The notes beneath the pieces were generated by a model. That model ran no database searches. It was given only the letters and a program-made list of their open reading frames with translations, and was not told where the DNA came from. This document shows, one piece after another, positions 46,885-56,213 of a stretch of 64,000 nt of DNA. Position 1 is the first letter of the stretch, and every line of letters starts with the position of its first letter. The position numbers and the translations under genes were made by a program. Source of the DNA: Peptostreptococcus faecalis (GTDB taxonomy: Bacteria > Bacillota > Clostridia > Peptostreptococcales > Peptostreptococcaceae); assembly GCF_900240845.1 (NCBI RefSeq), contig NZ_OERU01000005.1, positions 20,816 through 84,815 on the forward strand, written 5' to 3'.

Positions 46885-46912
46885 AATATAACATAGTTTT
46901 ATACAATTTCAA
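46885..46912 (-). promoter_or_regulatory. Promoter of the alcohol dehydrogenase gene
   Basis: TTGAAA (46912-46907) and TATATT (46890-46885) with 16 bases between, -10 preceded by TGT. The remaining 200 bases up to 47089 are AT-rich with nothing else recognised. Confidence 0.55.
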
Positions 46913-47089
46913 AGATAATTTTATCAAAAATTTAATACAATTTTTTTAACGTAACTGTTTATTTAAAAGGTTTTTAGGTTTATTTATATTTTTTTATATT
47001 CCTATAAATCCAAATTGTCTTTAATTTTTTCTGTAGTTTGAATATTGTATACTTTTTATTTGTTATTTTATAGATTTTTATATCTTTTA

Positions 47090-47098
47090 TGTTATAAT
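47090..47098 (+). promoter_or_regulatory. Extended -10 promoter of the plus-strand transporter
   Basis: TGTTATAAT, an exact extended -10 element, 58 bp upstream of the start codon. Confidence 0.6.
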
Positions 47099-47156
47099 GC
47101 AATAAATGGATTATTTTTTATCCATGAAAAACTATCTTAATAAGGAGGATTTTACC

Positions 47157-48356
47157 ATGAAAAAAAGTAACAAATATCTCACTGGTGTAAGTGTCGGGAC
47201 CGCAACCGTTTGGTTCTCTACTCACTGTGGAGCAGGATTTGCATCTGGAACTCAAGAACTTCAGTATTTTGCAAACCACGGTTGGTTTGGAGTGTTTATG
47301 CCTATTATTTCTTTTGTAATTATAGCCGTTACTTATTATGTTGGACTTGAAACTGCTCGACAAACCGATAAGTGGAACTACAGCGCATGGTCAAAAGAAG
47401 CTTATGATAAAACACCTAGCAAACTATCATTTGTATTAAGGCTAGGTATGGATGTCAGTATTGTAGTCACTACAATATCAGCGACTGCTGCCACTTTGGC
47501 AACTGGAGGACTTTTGGCTAATCAATATTTGAATTTACCGGTTGTATTCGGTTCGATATTGATGCTTGTAATAGTCACTCTTCTCTGTGTATTCGGAGAA
47601 AAGGTTGTTAGAAAAAATGCAGTTATTATGACTATTGGAATTATTTTAATCTTATCAATAGTTTTAGTTGCAGGAGTTATTAAATTTGCCCCTCAAATAG
47701 GAAAGCTAATGTCAGAGGGATATGTAAATCCAAACGCTACTAAATGGTCAGTATTAGGTGATGCAAAAGGAACTATCCCTGGAAACATTGGAAATGCTTT
47801 TCTATGGGCTCTTACATACGCTGGTTTTCAAATTAGTGCAATTGGTGGAGTCGCGTCATCTTTTAAGGGTGCTATACATAAGGAAGAAGCAAAGGGTGCT
47901 ATGACGTTGGGAATGTTTTTAAATTTATTCATGCTTATGGGTATTTGCCTACTTATATTCGCAGGCATGCCTGAAATATATACAAATGAAGCAGCAAGAC
48001 AGCTCCCTACAATATTTATAGTAAATCACCTAGATATTCCTATATTAGCTATTCTTTATCCTATACTTTTATTCCTAGCACTAATAACTACTGCTGTAGG
48101 ATTTATATTTGGATTAGTAGAAAGATTAAATCCATATGTATTGACAAATATGAAAAGTCCAATACTAAGAAAAACAATAATATCTGTAATAGCACTGCTT
48201 GCATGTTATTTGGTTTCTCTTCAAGGTCTAATGTGGGTTGTTCAAGTAGCTTACAAATTCCTAGGAATATTTAACTGGATATTTATAATTATCCCATTAC
48301 TATTAATTGGATATAAAAATATTAAAAAACGTGATAGTGAAAAACTAAGTGCATAA
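47157..48356 (+). CDS. YkvI-type APC-superfamily membrane transporter (only plus-strand gene)
   Basis: 399 residues, about ten membrane helices. The first helix has FSTHCGAGFASGTQELQYFA (about 20-39), closely matching the glycine motif of the homologue at 35033-36244. ATG at 47157 follows AAGGAGG; the upstream ATG at 47106 lacks a site. Sequence identity to the other copy is limited beyond the motif, so a different substrate is likely. Divergent from an NADP alcohol dehydrogenase. Function as an amino-acid or similar small-solute carrier is inferred. Confidence 0.72.
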   Translation: MKKSNKYLTGVSVGTATVWFSTHCGAGFASGTQELQYFANHGWFGVFMPIISFVIIAVTYYVGLETARQTDKWNYSAWSKEAYDKTPSKLSFVLRLGMDVSIVVTTISATAATLATGGLLANQYLNLPVVFGSILMLVIVTLLCVFGEKVVRKNAVIMTIGIILILSIVLVAGVIKFAPQIGKLMSEGYVNPNATKWSVLGDAKGTIPGNIGNAFLWALTYAGFQISAIGGVASSFKGAIHKEEAKGAMTLGMFLNLFMLMGICLLIFAGMPEIYTNEAARQLPTIFIVNHLDIPILAILYPILLFLALITTAVGFIFGLVERLNPYVLTNMKSPILRKTIISVIALLACYLVSLQGLMWVVQVAYKFLGIFNWIFIIIPLLLIGYKNIKKRDSEKLSA

Positions 48357-48393
48357 TATATATAAATATTTATTTTAATAGCATATGACAAAC

Positions 48394-48425
48394 AAAAAAA
48401 GCTCAGCTAATAGCTGAGCTTTTTA
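48394..48425. terminator. Shared terminator between convergent transporter and metK
   Basis: GCTCAGC (48401-48407) pairs with GCTGAGC (48413-48419), extendable by two base pairs, with A7 before and T5 after. It serves both strands. Confidence 0.9.
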
Positions 48426-48481
48426 CTTGTTATCATTTAATTTTAACCCCAAATATCATGGTTTATGTATAAATATTTAAT

Positions 48482-49666
48482 CTATAAATAAGTTTTTAGC
48501 TTTTCAACTTTATCCAATCTTTCCCATGGTAGATCAATATCTGTTCTTCCAAAGTGTCCATAAGCTGCAGTTTGCTTATATATAGGTCTTCTAAGATCAA
48601 GGTTTTTTATTATAGCTCCTGGTCTTAAATCAAAGTTTTCTTTTACTATTTCCACTAGTTTTTCATTTGATAGTTTCCCAGTTCCAAATGTATCAACCAA
48701 AATAGAAAGCGGTCTTGCAACTCCTATTGCGTAAGATAATTCTATTTCGCATTTATCTGCCAAACCTGCCGCTACAATATTTTTTGCAACGTATCTAGCT
48801 GCATAACAAGCAGATCTGTCTACTTTTGTTGGATCCTTTCCTGAAAAAGCCCCACCACCATGTCTAGAGTATCCACCATAAGTATCTATTATTATCTTTC
48901 TTCCAGTAAGACCAGTATCTCCATGAGGTCCTCCTACAACAAATCTACCTGTTGGATTGATATAGAATAAAGTTTCATCATCTAACAATTCTGCTGGAAT
49001 AGTTGCCTTTATTACTTTTTCTATCAAGTCTTTTCTGATCTGTTCATTTTCAACATTTACATCATGTTGCGCAGATATTAATACTGTATGTACTCTGACA
49101 GGTTTATCTCCTTCATATTCAACAGTTACTTGAGTCTTTCCATCCGGTCTTAAGTATTCTAATTCCCCAGACTTTCTAACTTCTGTCAACTTTCTAGATA
49201 ATTTATGCGCCAAAGAAATAGGTAATGGCATTAGCTCAGGCGTTTCATTGCACGCAAAACCAAACATTATACCTTGATCTCCTGCACCTACATTTTCTAG
49301 TTCGTCTTCTGATTTTTCTCCAGATTTAGCTTCTAAACCTTCATCTACACCTATTGCTATATCATATGATTGCTCGTCTATTGCAGTAAGAACACCACAA
49401 TTTACTGCATCAAATCCGAATTTTCCTCTAACATATCCTATACCTTCCACAGTTTCTCTTACTATTTTAGGGATATCAACATATGCATTTGTAGATATTT
49501 CTCCTGCAACTAAAATTAAGCCTGTTGTAGCTACAGTTTCACAAGCTACTCTAGAATTAGGATCTTTTTTAATTAATTCATCCAAAATTGCATCTGATAT
49601 TTGATCACATAATTTATCTGGATGACCTTCGGTTACCGATTCTGACGTGAATAAATGTCTTTCCAT
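48482..49666 (-). CDS. metK: S-adenosylmethionine synthase
   Basis: Makes SAM from methionine and ATP. 394 residues, canonical: [18 protein letters not shown] near 10, [15 protein letters not shown] near 118, and the P-loop-like [16 protein letters not shown] near 262. ATG at 49666 after GAGGAGA. A SAM-I riboswitch with terminator precedes it, so synthesis is shut down when SAM is plentiful. Confidence 0.97.
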   Translation of the reverse strand: MERHLFTSESVTEGHPDKLCDQISDAILDELIKKDPNSRVACETVATTGLILVAGEISTNAYVDIPKIVRETVEGIGYVRGKFGFDAVNCGVLTAIDEQSYDIAIGVDEGLEAKSGEKSEDELENVGAGDQGIMFGFACNETPELMPLPISLAHKLSRKLTEVRKSGELEYLRPDGKTQVTVEYEGDKPVRVHTVLISAQHDVNVENEQIRKDLIEKVIKATIPAELLDDETLFYINPTGRFVVGGPHGDTGLTGRKIIIDTYGGYSRHGGGAFSGKDPTKVDRSACYAARYVAKNIVAAGLADKCEIELSYAIGVARPLSILVDTFGTGKLSNEKLVEIVKENFDLRPGAIIKNLDLRRPIYKQTAAYGHFGRTDIDLPWERLDKVEKLKTYL

Positions 49667-49734
49667 AATTTAATTTCTCCTCTAAAAATATATATTACTT
49701 CTTTCGTCTTGTTCTTCACCTTATTTAGTCAAAT

Positions 49735-49765
49735 TATAAAAAACCTCTCCATAAAAATGAAGAGG
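49735..49765 (-). terminator. Expression-platform terminator of the SAM riboswitch
   Basis: CCTCTCCAT (49744-49752) pairs with ATGAAGAGG (49757-49765) with one wobble and four loop bases; the minus strand follows with TTTTTTAT. Confidence 0.88.
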
Positions 49766-49789
49766 CTATTATTTATATAATATTAGCTA

Positions 49790-49886
49790 ACCTCATCTCT
49801 CAAGAAAATTTCTTGTAGGATTTAGCACCGTAAAATTCGGTTGCCGGGCTTCATAGGGCCTGTCCCTCTGCCACTCTTGATAAGGT
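49790..49886 (-). ncRNA. SAM-I riboswitch (S box) upstream of metK
   Basis: On the minus strand: ACCTTATCAAGAGTGGCAGA, then GGGACAGGCCCTATGAAGCC, CGGCAACC, a short arm and GGTGCTAAATCC, closing with GATGAGGT. The P1 stem pairs 49879-49886 with 49790-49797 (8 bp, one wobble). All conserved S-box segments are present. Confidence 0.97.
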
Positions 49887-50004
49887 AAATCAAGATTTTA
49901 TTAAATTGTTTTCTATAACATACTAACACCATTAAATTAAAAAGTCAATATTTTTCATGATTACTCTTAAAATTTAATAGTATTTTGTAATTTACTTATA
50001 TATA

Positions 50005-51015
50005 TTAAACTGTTCCTGCTATTTCTAATAATTCTACTGAACCTAGAGCAATCCCAGTTCCCAAAGCAACACAACTTATAGGATCCTCTGCTAATTTCAC
50101 CCTCAATCCTGTTACTTCTGATATTTTTTTATCCATTCCATACAACAGACTTCCACCACCTGTCAACATAATTCCAGATTCAGCAATATCTGATGATAAC
50201 TCCGGTGGAGTGTCTTGTAACACTTTTACCACTAAGTTTATTATTTGATTAATACTATCGCTCATTGCATCCATTATTTCAATTGAGCTTACTGTAATTG
50301 ACTTTGGAAGACCGTTTGTAAGATCACGACCCGTAATTTTAATAAATCTTTCTTCTTGTCTTCTATAAGCGCAACCTACATCTTTTTTAATTTTTTCAGC
50401 AGTTCTTTCACCAATAATTACATTATAATTCCTTTTAATATATCTTATTATATCTTGGTCAAATCTACTTCCACCAATCTTTATAGACTTACTAATTACA
50501 GTTCCTCCTAAAGATATCACTGCAACATCAGAAGTTCCTCCTCCGATATCTACTACCAAGTGACCACCTGGAACTGTTATATCTATTCCCGCACCAATAG
50601 CAGCTGCAACAGGTTCTTCAATTAAAAGTACCTCTCTAGCACCAGCTTGCTTTGTAGCGTCTTCTACAGCCTTTTTTTCAATATCTGAAATATTTGTAGG
50701 TATTGAAACCATAATTCTAGGCATCACAATTTTTCCCATGCCTTTTTTTTCACCTATCATTTCTATGAAACCTCTTAACATTCTTTCAGCATTATCATAA
50801 TCTGAAATAACGCCATTCATCATAGGTCTTATTGCTTCTATATCTTTTGGTGTTCTTCCTATCATCTTATAAGCTTCGTTTCCAACAGCAATGACTTCAT
50901 GTATTCTATTATCAACAGCAACCACTGAAGGCTCACTAAGTACAACGCCTTTATCATCTGCCACTATCAAAACATTGGCAGTACCTAAATCTATTCCTAT
51001 ATCCATTCCAGCCAT
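50005..51015 (-). CDS. mreB: Actin-like cell-shape protein MreB/Mbl
   Basis: Bacterial actin that guides lateral wall synthesis. 336 residues with phosphate-1 loop DLGTANVLI near 9, phosphate-2 VVDIGGGTSDVAV near 157, and adenosine motif MLTGGGSLLYGM near 287. Starts after GGAGG, 27 bp downstream of murA. In spore-forming Clostridia spoIID, a spoIIQ-type gene and spoIIID often lie between murA and this mbl-type gene; here they are absent. No mreC/mreD follow, so Mbl is as likely as MreB. Confidence 0.9.
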   Translation of the reverse strand: MAGMDIGIDLGTANVLIVADDKGVVLSEPSVVAVDNRIHEVIAVGNEAYKMIGRTPKDIEAIRPMMNGVISDYDNAERMLRGFIEMIGEKKGMGKIVMPRIMVSIPTNISDIEKKAVEDATKQAGAREVLLIEEPVAAAIGAGIDITVPGGHLVVDIGGGTSDVAVISLGGTVISKSIKIGGSRFDQDIIRYIKRNYNVIIGERTAEKIKKDVGCAYRRQEERFIKITGRDLTNGLPKSITVSSIEIMDAMSDSINQIINLVVKVLQDTPPELSSDIAESGIMLTGGGSLLYGMDKKISEVTGLRVKLAEDPISCVALGTGIALGSVELLEIAGTV

Positions 51016-51042
51016 AACATTCCTCCAAAAAACTATTATTAT

Positions 51043-52296
51043 TTAGTCTTCTACGATGCTAACATCTCCACCTAAAGCTCTAAATTTTTTGTCGATATCA
51101 ACATAACCTCTTTGTATGTGATATATCTCTCCAACATTTGTAGTACCTTCTGCTATTAATCCACATAAAATCAGTGCAGCTCCTGCTCTCAAGTCAGTTG
51201 CAGTCACATCTGCTCCCACAAGTTCCTTAACACCATTTACAACGGCACTTCTCCCATCTATTTTAATATTAGCACCCATTCTATTGAATTCAGTCACATG
51301 CATAAATCTGTTTTCAAATACAGTCTCAATCACAACTCCTGTTCCATCTGCAACTGTCAACATAGCCATAAATTGTGCCTGTGCATCAGTTGGAAAACCA
51401 GGATGTGGTAGAGTTTTTACATCAATAGGTTTTATAGCTTCTGGTCCTATTACTCTAATAGAGTTTTCTCCTTCTTCTACTGTAACATCAGCTTCTCTAA
51501 GTTTTGCGATCACTGGTTTTAAATGGTCAATTATAACATTTTCTAATACTACATCACCTTTTGTCATCGCTGCTGCTACCATATATGTTGCGGCTTCCAC
51601 TCTATCTGGTATTATTGTATGCTCTGCTCCATGAAGTTCTTTTACACCTTTTATTTTTATAGTGTTTGTACCTGCACCTCTTACAGAAGCTCCCATTTCA
51701 TTTAGGAAGTTAGCTAAATCAACTATTTCAGGTTCTTCAGCTGCATTTTCTATTGTAGTTACACCTTCTGCTAAAACAGAAGCCATCATTATATTTTGAG
51801 TCGCTCCTACTGAAGGGAAATCCAAATATAATTTATTTCCTTTCAACGAATCAGTTCTAGCTTCTACAAATCCATGATCCATTTCTATTGTAGCACCTAG
51901 TGCTTTAAATCCTTTTAAGTGTAAATCTATTGGTCTAGTTCCAATTGCACAACCACCTGGCATAGAAATTTTCGTATGATTAAATCTAGCTAGTAGTGGA
52001 CCCATAACCAAAAAAGAAGCTCTCATTTTCTTTACTAACTCATAAGGAGCCTCATAAGTATTTATGTTACTTGTATCTACAGTAAGTACATTGTCCTTAT
52101 ATTCTATTTCTGCCCCTAGATATCTCAATAAATCTGAAATAACATGAACATCTCTTAAATTTGGAACACTATTTAAAACACACTTTCCATTAGCTAATAA
52201 TGTTGCTGCTATTATTGGAAGTACTGCATTTTTTGCTCCATCTATTTTTATTGACCCTTTCAATGGTCCGCTCTTTTTTACTCTTATTCTCGGCAT
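51043..52296 (-). CDS. murA: UDP-N-acetylglucosamine 1-carboxyvinyltransferase
   Basis: First committed step of peptidoglycan synthesis, adding enolpyruvate to UDP-GlcNAc. 417 residues with the catalytic, fosfomycin-sensitive cysteine C116 in PGGCAIGTRPIDLH and K22-N23 in GAKNAVLP. Presence of Cys rather than Asp predicts fosfomycin sensitivity of this copy. Starts after AGAGGAG. Cotranscribed with mreB. Confidence 0.95.
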   Translation of the reverse strand: MPRIRVKKSGPLKGSIKIDGAKNAVLPIIAATLLANGKCVLNSVPNLRDVHVISDLLRYLGAEIEYKDNVLTVDTSNINTYEAPYELVKKMRASFLVMGPLLARFNHTKISMPGGCAIGTRPIDLHLKGFKALGATIEMDHGFVEARTDSLKGNKLYLDFPSVGATQNIMMASVLAEGVTTIENAAEEPEIVDLANFLNEMGASVRGAGTNTIKIKGVKELHGAEHTIIPDRVEAATYMVAAAMTKGDVVLENVIIDHLKPVIAKLREADVTVEEGENSIRVIGPEAIKPIDVKTLPHPGFPTDAQAQFMAMLTVADGTGVVIETVFENRFMHVTEFNRMGANIKIDGRSAVVNGVKELVGADVTATDLRAGAALILCGLIAEGTTNVGEIYHIQRGYVDIDKKFRALGGDVSIVED

Positions 52297-52537
52297 AATT
52301 GTTCTCCTCTGTAACTTTTAAACTGATTTTATTTTTATCATCTCTATCAATCCCACTTAGGATTGCCTGCTATTGGTTTGTCTTCATTTATAAACTTTAT
52401 AACATTTATAAATTTTATTAACCACTTCATTAGAAAATTTATAAATGAGTACAAACTCCTACTATACTTTTATATACTTAATTGGGCAATATGTCAACAG
52501 ATAAGGACAAAAAAGTAAAAAAAAGTGTTTTTTTAAC

Positions 52538-52562
52538 AAGGAGATGCTATAAGCATCTCCTT
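52538..52562 (-). terminator. Hairpin after glmS
   Basis: AAGGAGATGC (52538-52547) pairs perfectly with GCATCTCCTT (52553-52562). On the minus strand GTTAAAAAAAC follows rather than a U run, with U8 about 15 bases later, so termination is likely but not classic. Confidence 0.6.
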
Positions 52563-52573
52563 ATTATATTTTT

Positions 52574-54400
52574 TTATTCCACAGTTACTGATTTAGCAAG
52601 ATTTCTTGGCTTATCTACATCTAATCCTTTTAGTGCTGATACATGATATGCTAATATTTGCATTGGCACAACTGCTACTACCGGTGCTAAAAAATCAGAT
52701 ATCTTTGGTATATATATTACCCTGTCCGATACGCCTTCAATTAAATTGTTTCCTTCTTTGGCTATTGATATTACAAACGCACCTCTTGCTTTTACTTCTT
52801 GTACGTTAGAAACCATTTTTTCTAGTAGTGTATCTTGTGTAGATACGGCTACCACTGGAGTTCCTTCTTCTATTAAAGCAATTGTTCCATGCTTTAACTC
52901 TCCAGCTGCGAATGCTTCTGCATGTATATAAGATATTTCTTTTAACTTTAAAGCACCTTCTTGAGATAGTGAGAAATCTGCTCCTCTTCCCAAGTAAAAC
53001 GCATTATTTTTGTTTATCATAGATTTTGCAATATCTTTTATACTTTCTGATTTATCCAGTACGCTCTGTACACACTCTGGTAATTTCAGCATATTATCTA
53101 TTATATTTTTATAAGTCTCTTTGTCTATTGTCCCTGCTTTTATAGCAAAATCAAGTGCAATCATATAAAGCGAAACTATTTGTGTAGTGTAAGCTTTTGT
53201 AGAAGCAACTGATATCTCAGGACCTGCCCAAGTATAAAAAACATCGTCTGATTCTCTAGCTATTGATGATCCTACTACATTTGTAACAGATAGTACCCTT
53301 GCACCTTTTTCTTTTGCATTTCTCAATGCAGCAAGTGTATCTGCTGTTTCTCCAGACTGGCTAACTAAGATAACCAACGAATTCTCATCTACAAAATTTT
53401 CACCATATCTAAACTCTGAAGCTATATCGACAATCACCGGAACTCTCATTAATTTTTCAATAGCATGCTTTCCAAGTACACCTGCATGATAAGCAGTACC
53501 ACACGCTACTATAAATATTTTCTTTATGTCTTTTAATTGTTCTTTAGTAATATTTATATTATCAAGAACAATATCACCTTCTGGATTTAATCTTCTTTCT
53601 ATTGTATCTTTTATTACAGTAGGCTGCTCGTGTATTTCTTTGTCCATATAAAAATCATATCCACCCTTTGATGCAGCTTCTATATCCCATGTAACCTTAA
53701 ATATTTCTTTTTCTACTTCTTTTTTATCTTTATCGTAAATTTTTATTTTATTATCTTTTATATGTATTATTTCATCATTTTCTATGAAAATTACATCTCT
53801 AGTATATTTTAATACAGCAGGAATGTCTGATGCAATAAAAAACTCTTCTTTTCCAACTCCAACTATTAATGGAGAGTCTTTTCTTGCTGCAACTAGCTCT
53901 CCTGGGGAGTTTTTACTTATTACTCCAATTGCATAAGATCCTCTTACATGAGTTACAGCTTCCATTACTGCATCTAATAAATTTCCTTTATTATATTTCG
54001 ATATAAGGTGCGGTAGAACTTCTGTATCTGTTTGTGATAAAAACTCAGAACCTTCACCTATCAATTCTTCTTTTAGCTCAACATAATTTTCAATTATTCC
54101 ATTGTGCACTACAGCCAAACTCTTATCATTATTTAAATGAGGATGTGAGTTTGCATCTGATGGTTCTCCATGAGTTGCCCATCTAGTATGACCTATCCCC
54201 AGTGAACCTTCAATAGGATTCTTTTCTAATTCACTTGCAAGTACATCTAGTCTTCCCTTATGTTTTTCTACTTCAATGTTCAATCCATTATGAATTGCAA
54301 CTCCAGCAGAGTCATAACCTCTGTACTCTAATTTTGAAAGCCCATCGATAATTATATCGCTAGCGCTCCCCTTACCTATGTAACCAACTATTCCACACAT
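52574..54400 (-). CDS. glmS: Glutamine-fructose-6-phosphate aminotransferase
   Basis: Makes glucosamine 6-phosphate from fructose 6-phosphate and glutamine. 608 residues from MCGIVGYIGKGSASDIII: N-terminal nucleophile C2 amidotransferase domain (to about 240), then two SIS sugar-isomerase domains (VACGTAYHAG near 300; SQSGETADTLAALR near 350) and the closing KSVTVE. ATG at 54400 follows AGGAGGG and frees the catalytic Cys2; the frame continuing to 54559 is ribozyme sequence. Controlled by a glmS ribozyme. Confidence 0.97.
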   Translation of the reverse strand: MCGIVGYIGKGSASDIIIDGLSKLEYRGYDSAGVAIHNGLNIEVEKHKGRLDVLASELEKNPIEGSLGIGHTRWATHGEPSDANSHPHLNNDKSLAVVHNGIIENYVELKEELIGEGSEFLSQTDTEVLPHLISKYNKGNLLDAVMEAVTHVRGSYAIGVISKNSPGELVAARKDSPLIVGVGKEEFFIASDIPAVLKYTRDVIFIENDEIIHIKDNKIKIYDKDKKEVEKEIFKVTWDIEAASKGGYDFYMDKEIHEQPTVIKDTIERRLNPEGDIVLDNINITKEQLKDIKKIFIVACGTAYHAGVLGKHAIEKLMRVPVIVDIASEFRYGENFVDENSLVILVSQSGETADTLAALRNAKEKGARVLSVTNVVGSSIARESDDVFYTWAGPEISVASTKAYTTQIVSLYMIALDFAIKAGTIDKETYKNIIDNMLKLPECVQSVLDKSESIKDIAKSMINKNNAFYLGRGADFSLSQEGALKLKEISYIHAEAFAAGELKHGTIALIEEGTPVVAVSTQDTLLEKMVSNVQEVKARGAFVISIAKEGNNLIEGVSDRVIYIPKISDFLAPVVAVVPMQILAYHVSALKGLDVDKPRNLAKSVTVE

Positions 54401-54431
54401 AATGTGCCCTCCTAAAATTTTTATTTTAGAA

Positions 54432-54580
54432 TTGGTCGCCTGTTGAGTCTTCTTTGTCATTAAGATTGCTCTTAAATTTTGTAAAACTCTTCGGAAACAG
54501 GTATCCCTCGAAGCATCCGCCGAATTTTCGATAACTTCGTCCTCGTCAACTATAATCATGTTAATTATAGTTCTGGCGCT
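54432..54580 (-). ncRNA. glmS ribozyme
   Basis: The minus strand carries the conserved core: AGCGCCAGAACT, a P2-type stem (TATAAT/ATTATA) then AGTTGACGAGG, and ATCGAAAATTCGGCGGATGC, as in B. subtilis. The self-cleavage site is expected between A54580 and G54579. P3/P4-like arms extend to about 54432, 30 bases before the glmS start. Glucosamine 6-phosphate should trigger cleavage and mRNA decay. Confidence 0.96.
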
Positions 54581-54682
54581 AAGAGGCTTTTCACCTCTTT
54601 TAATATGTTATTTTGACCAATTGCTTAAACTATTTAATAAATTAAACTTTTTTATATCAGAATACTATATTATCATAAACTT

Positions 54683-56035
54683 TTATTGAAGTCCAATTTT
54701 TTGGTTTATTATATCTGCTAATCCATTTGCCAAAGAGTAAATATGTTCTTCATCCTTGCCTTCTATCATCACTCTTACAAGTGGTTCTGTTCCTGAAGGT
54801 CTGATCAATACTCTTCCCATTCCATCCATTATAGATTCTATTCTCTCTATTTCATTTGCAATCTCTTCAAAATCCATATAAGAGTTTTTGTATTCATTTT
54901 TTACTTTTACGTTAACAAGAACTTGCGGATACTGATCCATTACCGATGCCGCTTCAGACAATTTTTTATTTTCTTCTTTTAATATAGAAGCCAATACTAA
55001 TGAAGACATTGTTCCATCACCAGTAGTATTGTAATCTAAAAATACTAGATGTCCAGACTGTTCTCCTCCTAGGCAATGTCCACTTTTAACCATTTCTTCT
55101 AGAACATATCTATCGCCTACTTTAGTTGTTTCTAATTTTATTCCATTTTCTTTTGCTGCAATCACAAGACCAATATTGCTCATTACAGTAACTACCAAAG
55201 TATCATTTTTTAACAGCCCTTTATTTTTCATGTTTATAGCACTAAGAACCATAATCTTATCACCATCAACTATGTCCCCATTTTCATCAACTGCAATTAA
55301 TCTATCAGCATCACCATCATAAGCCATTCCCATATCAGCTTTTGATTCTACTACAGTTTTTTGAAGAAGTTCTGGATGAGTAGATCCGCAGTTTAAATTT
55401 ATATTAGTTCCGTCTGGATTACAATTAATTTCTACTACTTCTGCTCCTAGTTCTCTAAATACCGCCGGTGCGACTCTGTAAGCTGCTCCATTCGCTCCAT
55501 CTAATACAATCTTCATTCCAGATAAATTACAGTTTATATGCGATTTTAGATAGTCAATATAATCTCTCTCTGCGCTATCTACAAATATCTTTTTCCCAAT
55601 ATCAGTCCCTATAGGGTGTTTTTCTATATTGCTCATGTTATCTATATATGATTCAATTTCAAGTTCTATATCATCATCTAATTTAAATCCTTCATTATTA
55701 AAAAATTTGATTCCATTATATTCAACTGGATTATGAGAAGCAGAAATTACCACTCCACAATCAGCTTTATATTTTCTTGTCAAATATGCAACCGCAGGTG
55801 TAGGTATTATTCCAACTGTTATTACATCACATCCTACTGACATAAGACCAGATATTAACGCTGCTTCAAGCATGTCTCCTGATATTCTAGTATCTCTACC
55901 AACTACCACTTTTACACTATCCTTACCTTTAGTAAGTACATACCCGCCAGCTCTACCAAGTTTGTATGCAAGGTCACAATCTAATTCAGTATTAGCTATA
56001 CCCCTAACTCCATCAGTTCCAAAATATTTTCTCAT
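54683..56035 (-). CDS. glmM: Phosphoglucosamine mutase
   Basis: Isomerises glucosamine 6-phosphate to glucosamine 1-phosphate. 450 residues with the phosphoserine loop VISASHNPVEYNGIKFF near 97-113, metal loop DGDADR near 240, and sugar loop GEQSGH near 327. Starts after AAGGTGG. Upstream of glmS; in many Firmicutes it would follow cdaR, which here is 5 kb away beyond the buk-vor operon. Confidence 0.96.
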   Translation of the reverse strand: MRKYFGTDGVRGIANTELDCDLAYKLGRAGGYVLTKGKDSVKVVVGRDTRISGDMLEAALISGLMSVGCDVITVGIIPTPAVAYLTRKYKADCGVVISASHNPVEYNGIKFFNNEGFKLDDDIELEIESYIDNMSNIEKHPIGTDIGKKIFVDSAERDYIDYLKSHINCNLSGMKIVLDGANGAAYRVAPAVFRELGAEVVEINCNPDGTNINLNCGSTHPELLQKTVVESKADMGMAYDGDADRLIAVDENGDIVDGDKIMVLSAINMKNKGLLKNDTLVVTVMSNIGLVIAAKENGIKLETTKVGDRYVLEEMVKSGHCLGGEQSGHLVFLDYNTTGDGTMSSLVLASILKEENKKLSEAASVMDQYPQVLVNVKVKNEYKNSYMDFEEIANEIERIESIMDGMGRVLIRPSGTEPLVRVMIEGKDEEHIYSLANGLADIINQKIGLQ

Positions 56036-56163
56036 CTATTCATTCCACCTTATAATTAAATTTAAACTTCAACAATTTATAAAAATTTACAAAAACTCTC
56101 ACATAACATTTTATCATAAAAACTTTAATTTTTCTTAACTTTTTATTTATTCGTCATTACAAC

Positions 56164-56196
56164 AAAAAAAGGAGCTTAAATAAGCTCCCTTTTTTA
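56164..56196. terminator. Bidirectional terminator after vorC
   Basis: GGAGCTTA (56171-56178) pairs with TAAGCTCC (56181-56188), with A7 before and T6 after. It separates the buk-vor operon from glmM. Confidence 0.92.
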
Positions 56197-56213
56197 TTTA
56201 TTATACGTTTGTA

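Noticed and set aside
54401..54559. N-terminal extension of GlmS to an upstream ATG
   Set aside because: The extra 53 codons are glmS ribozyme sequence, and GlmS needs Cys2 exposed at its N-terminus.
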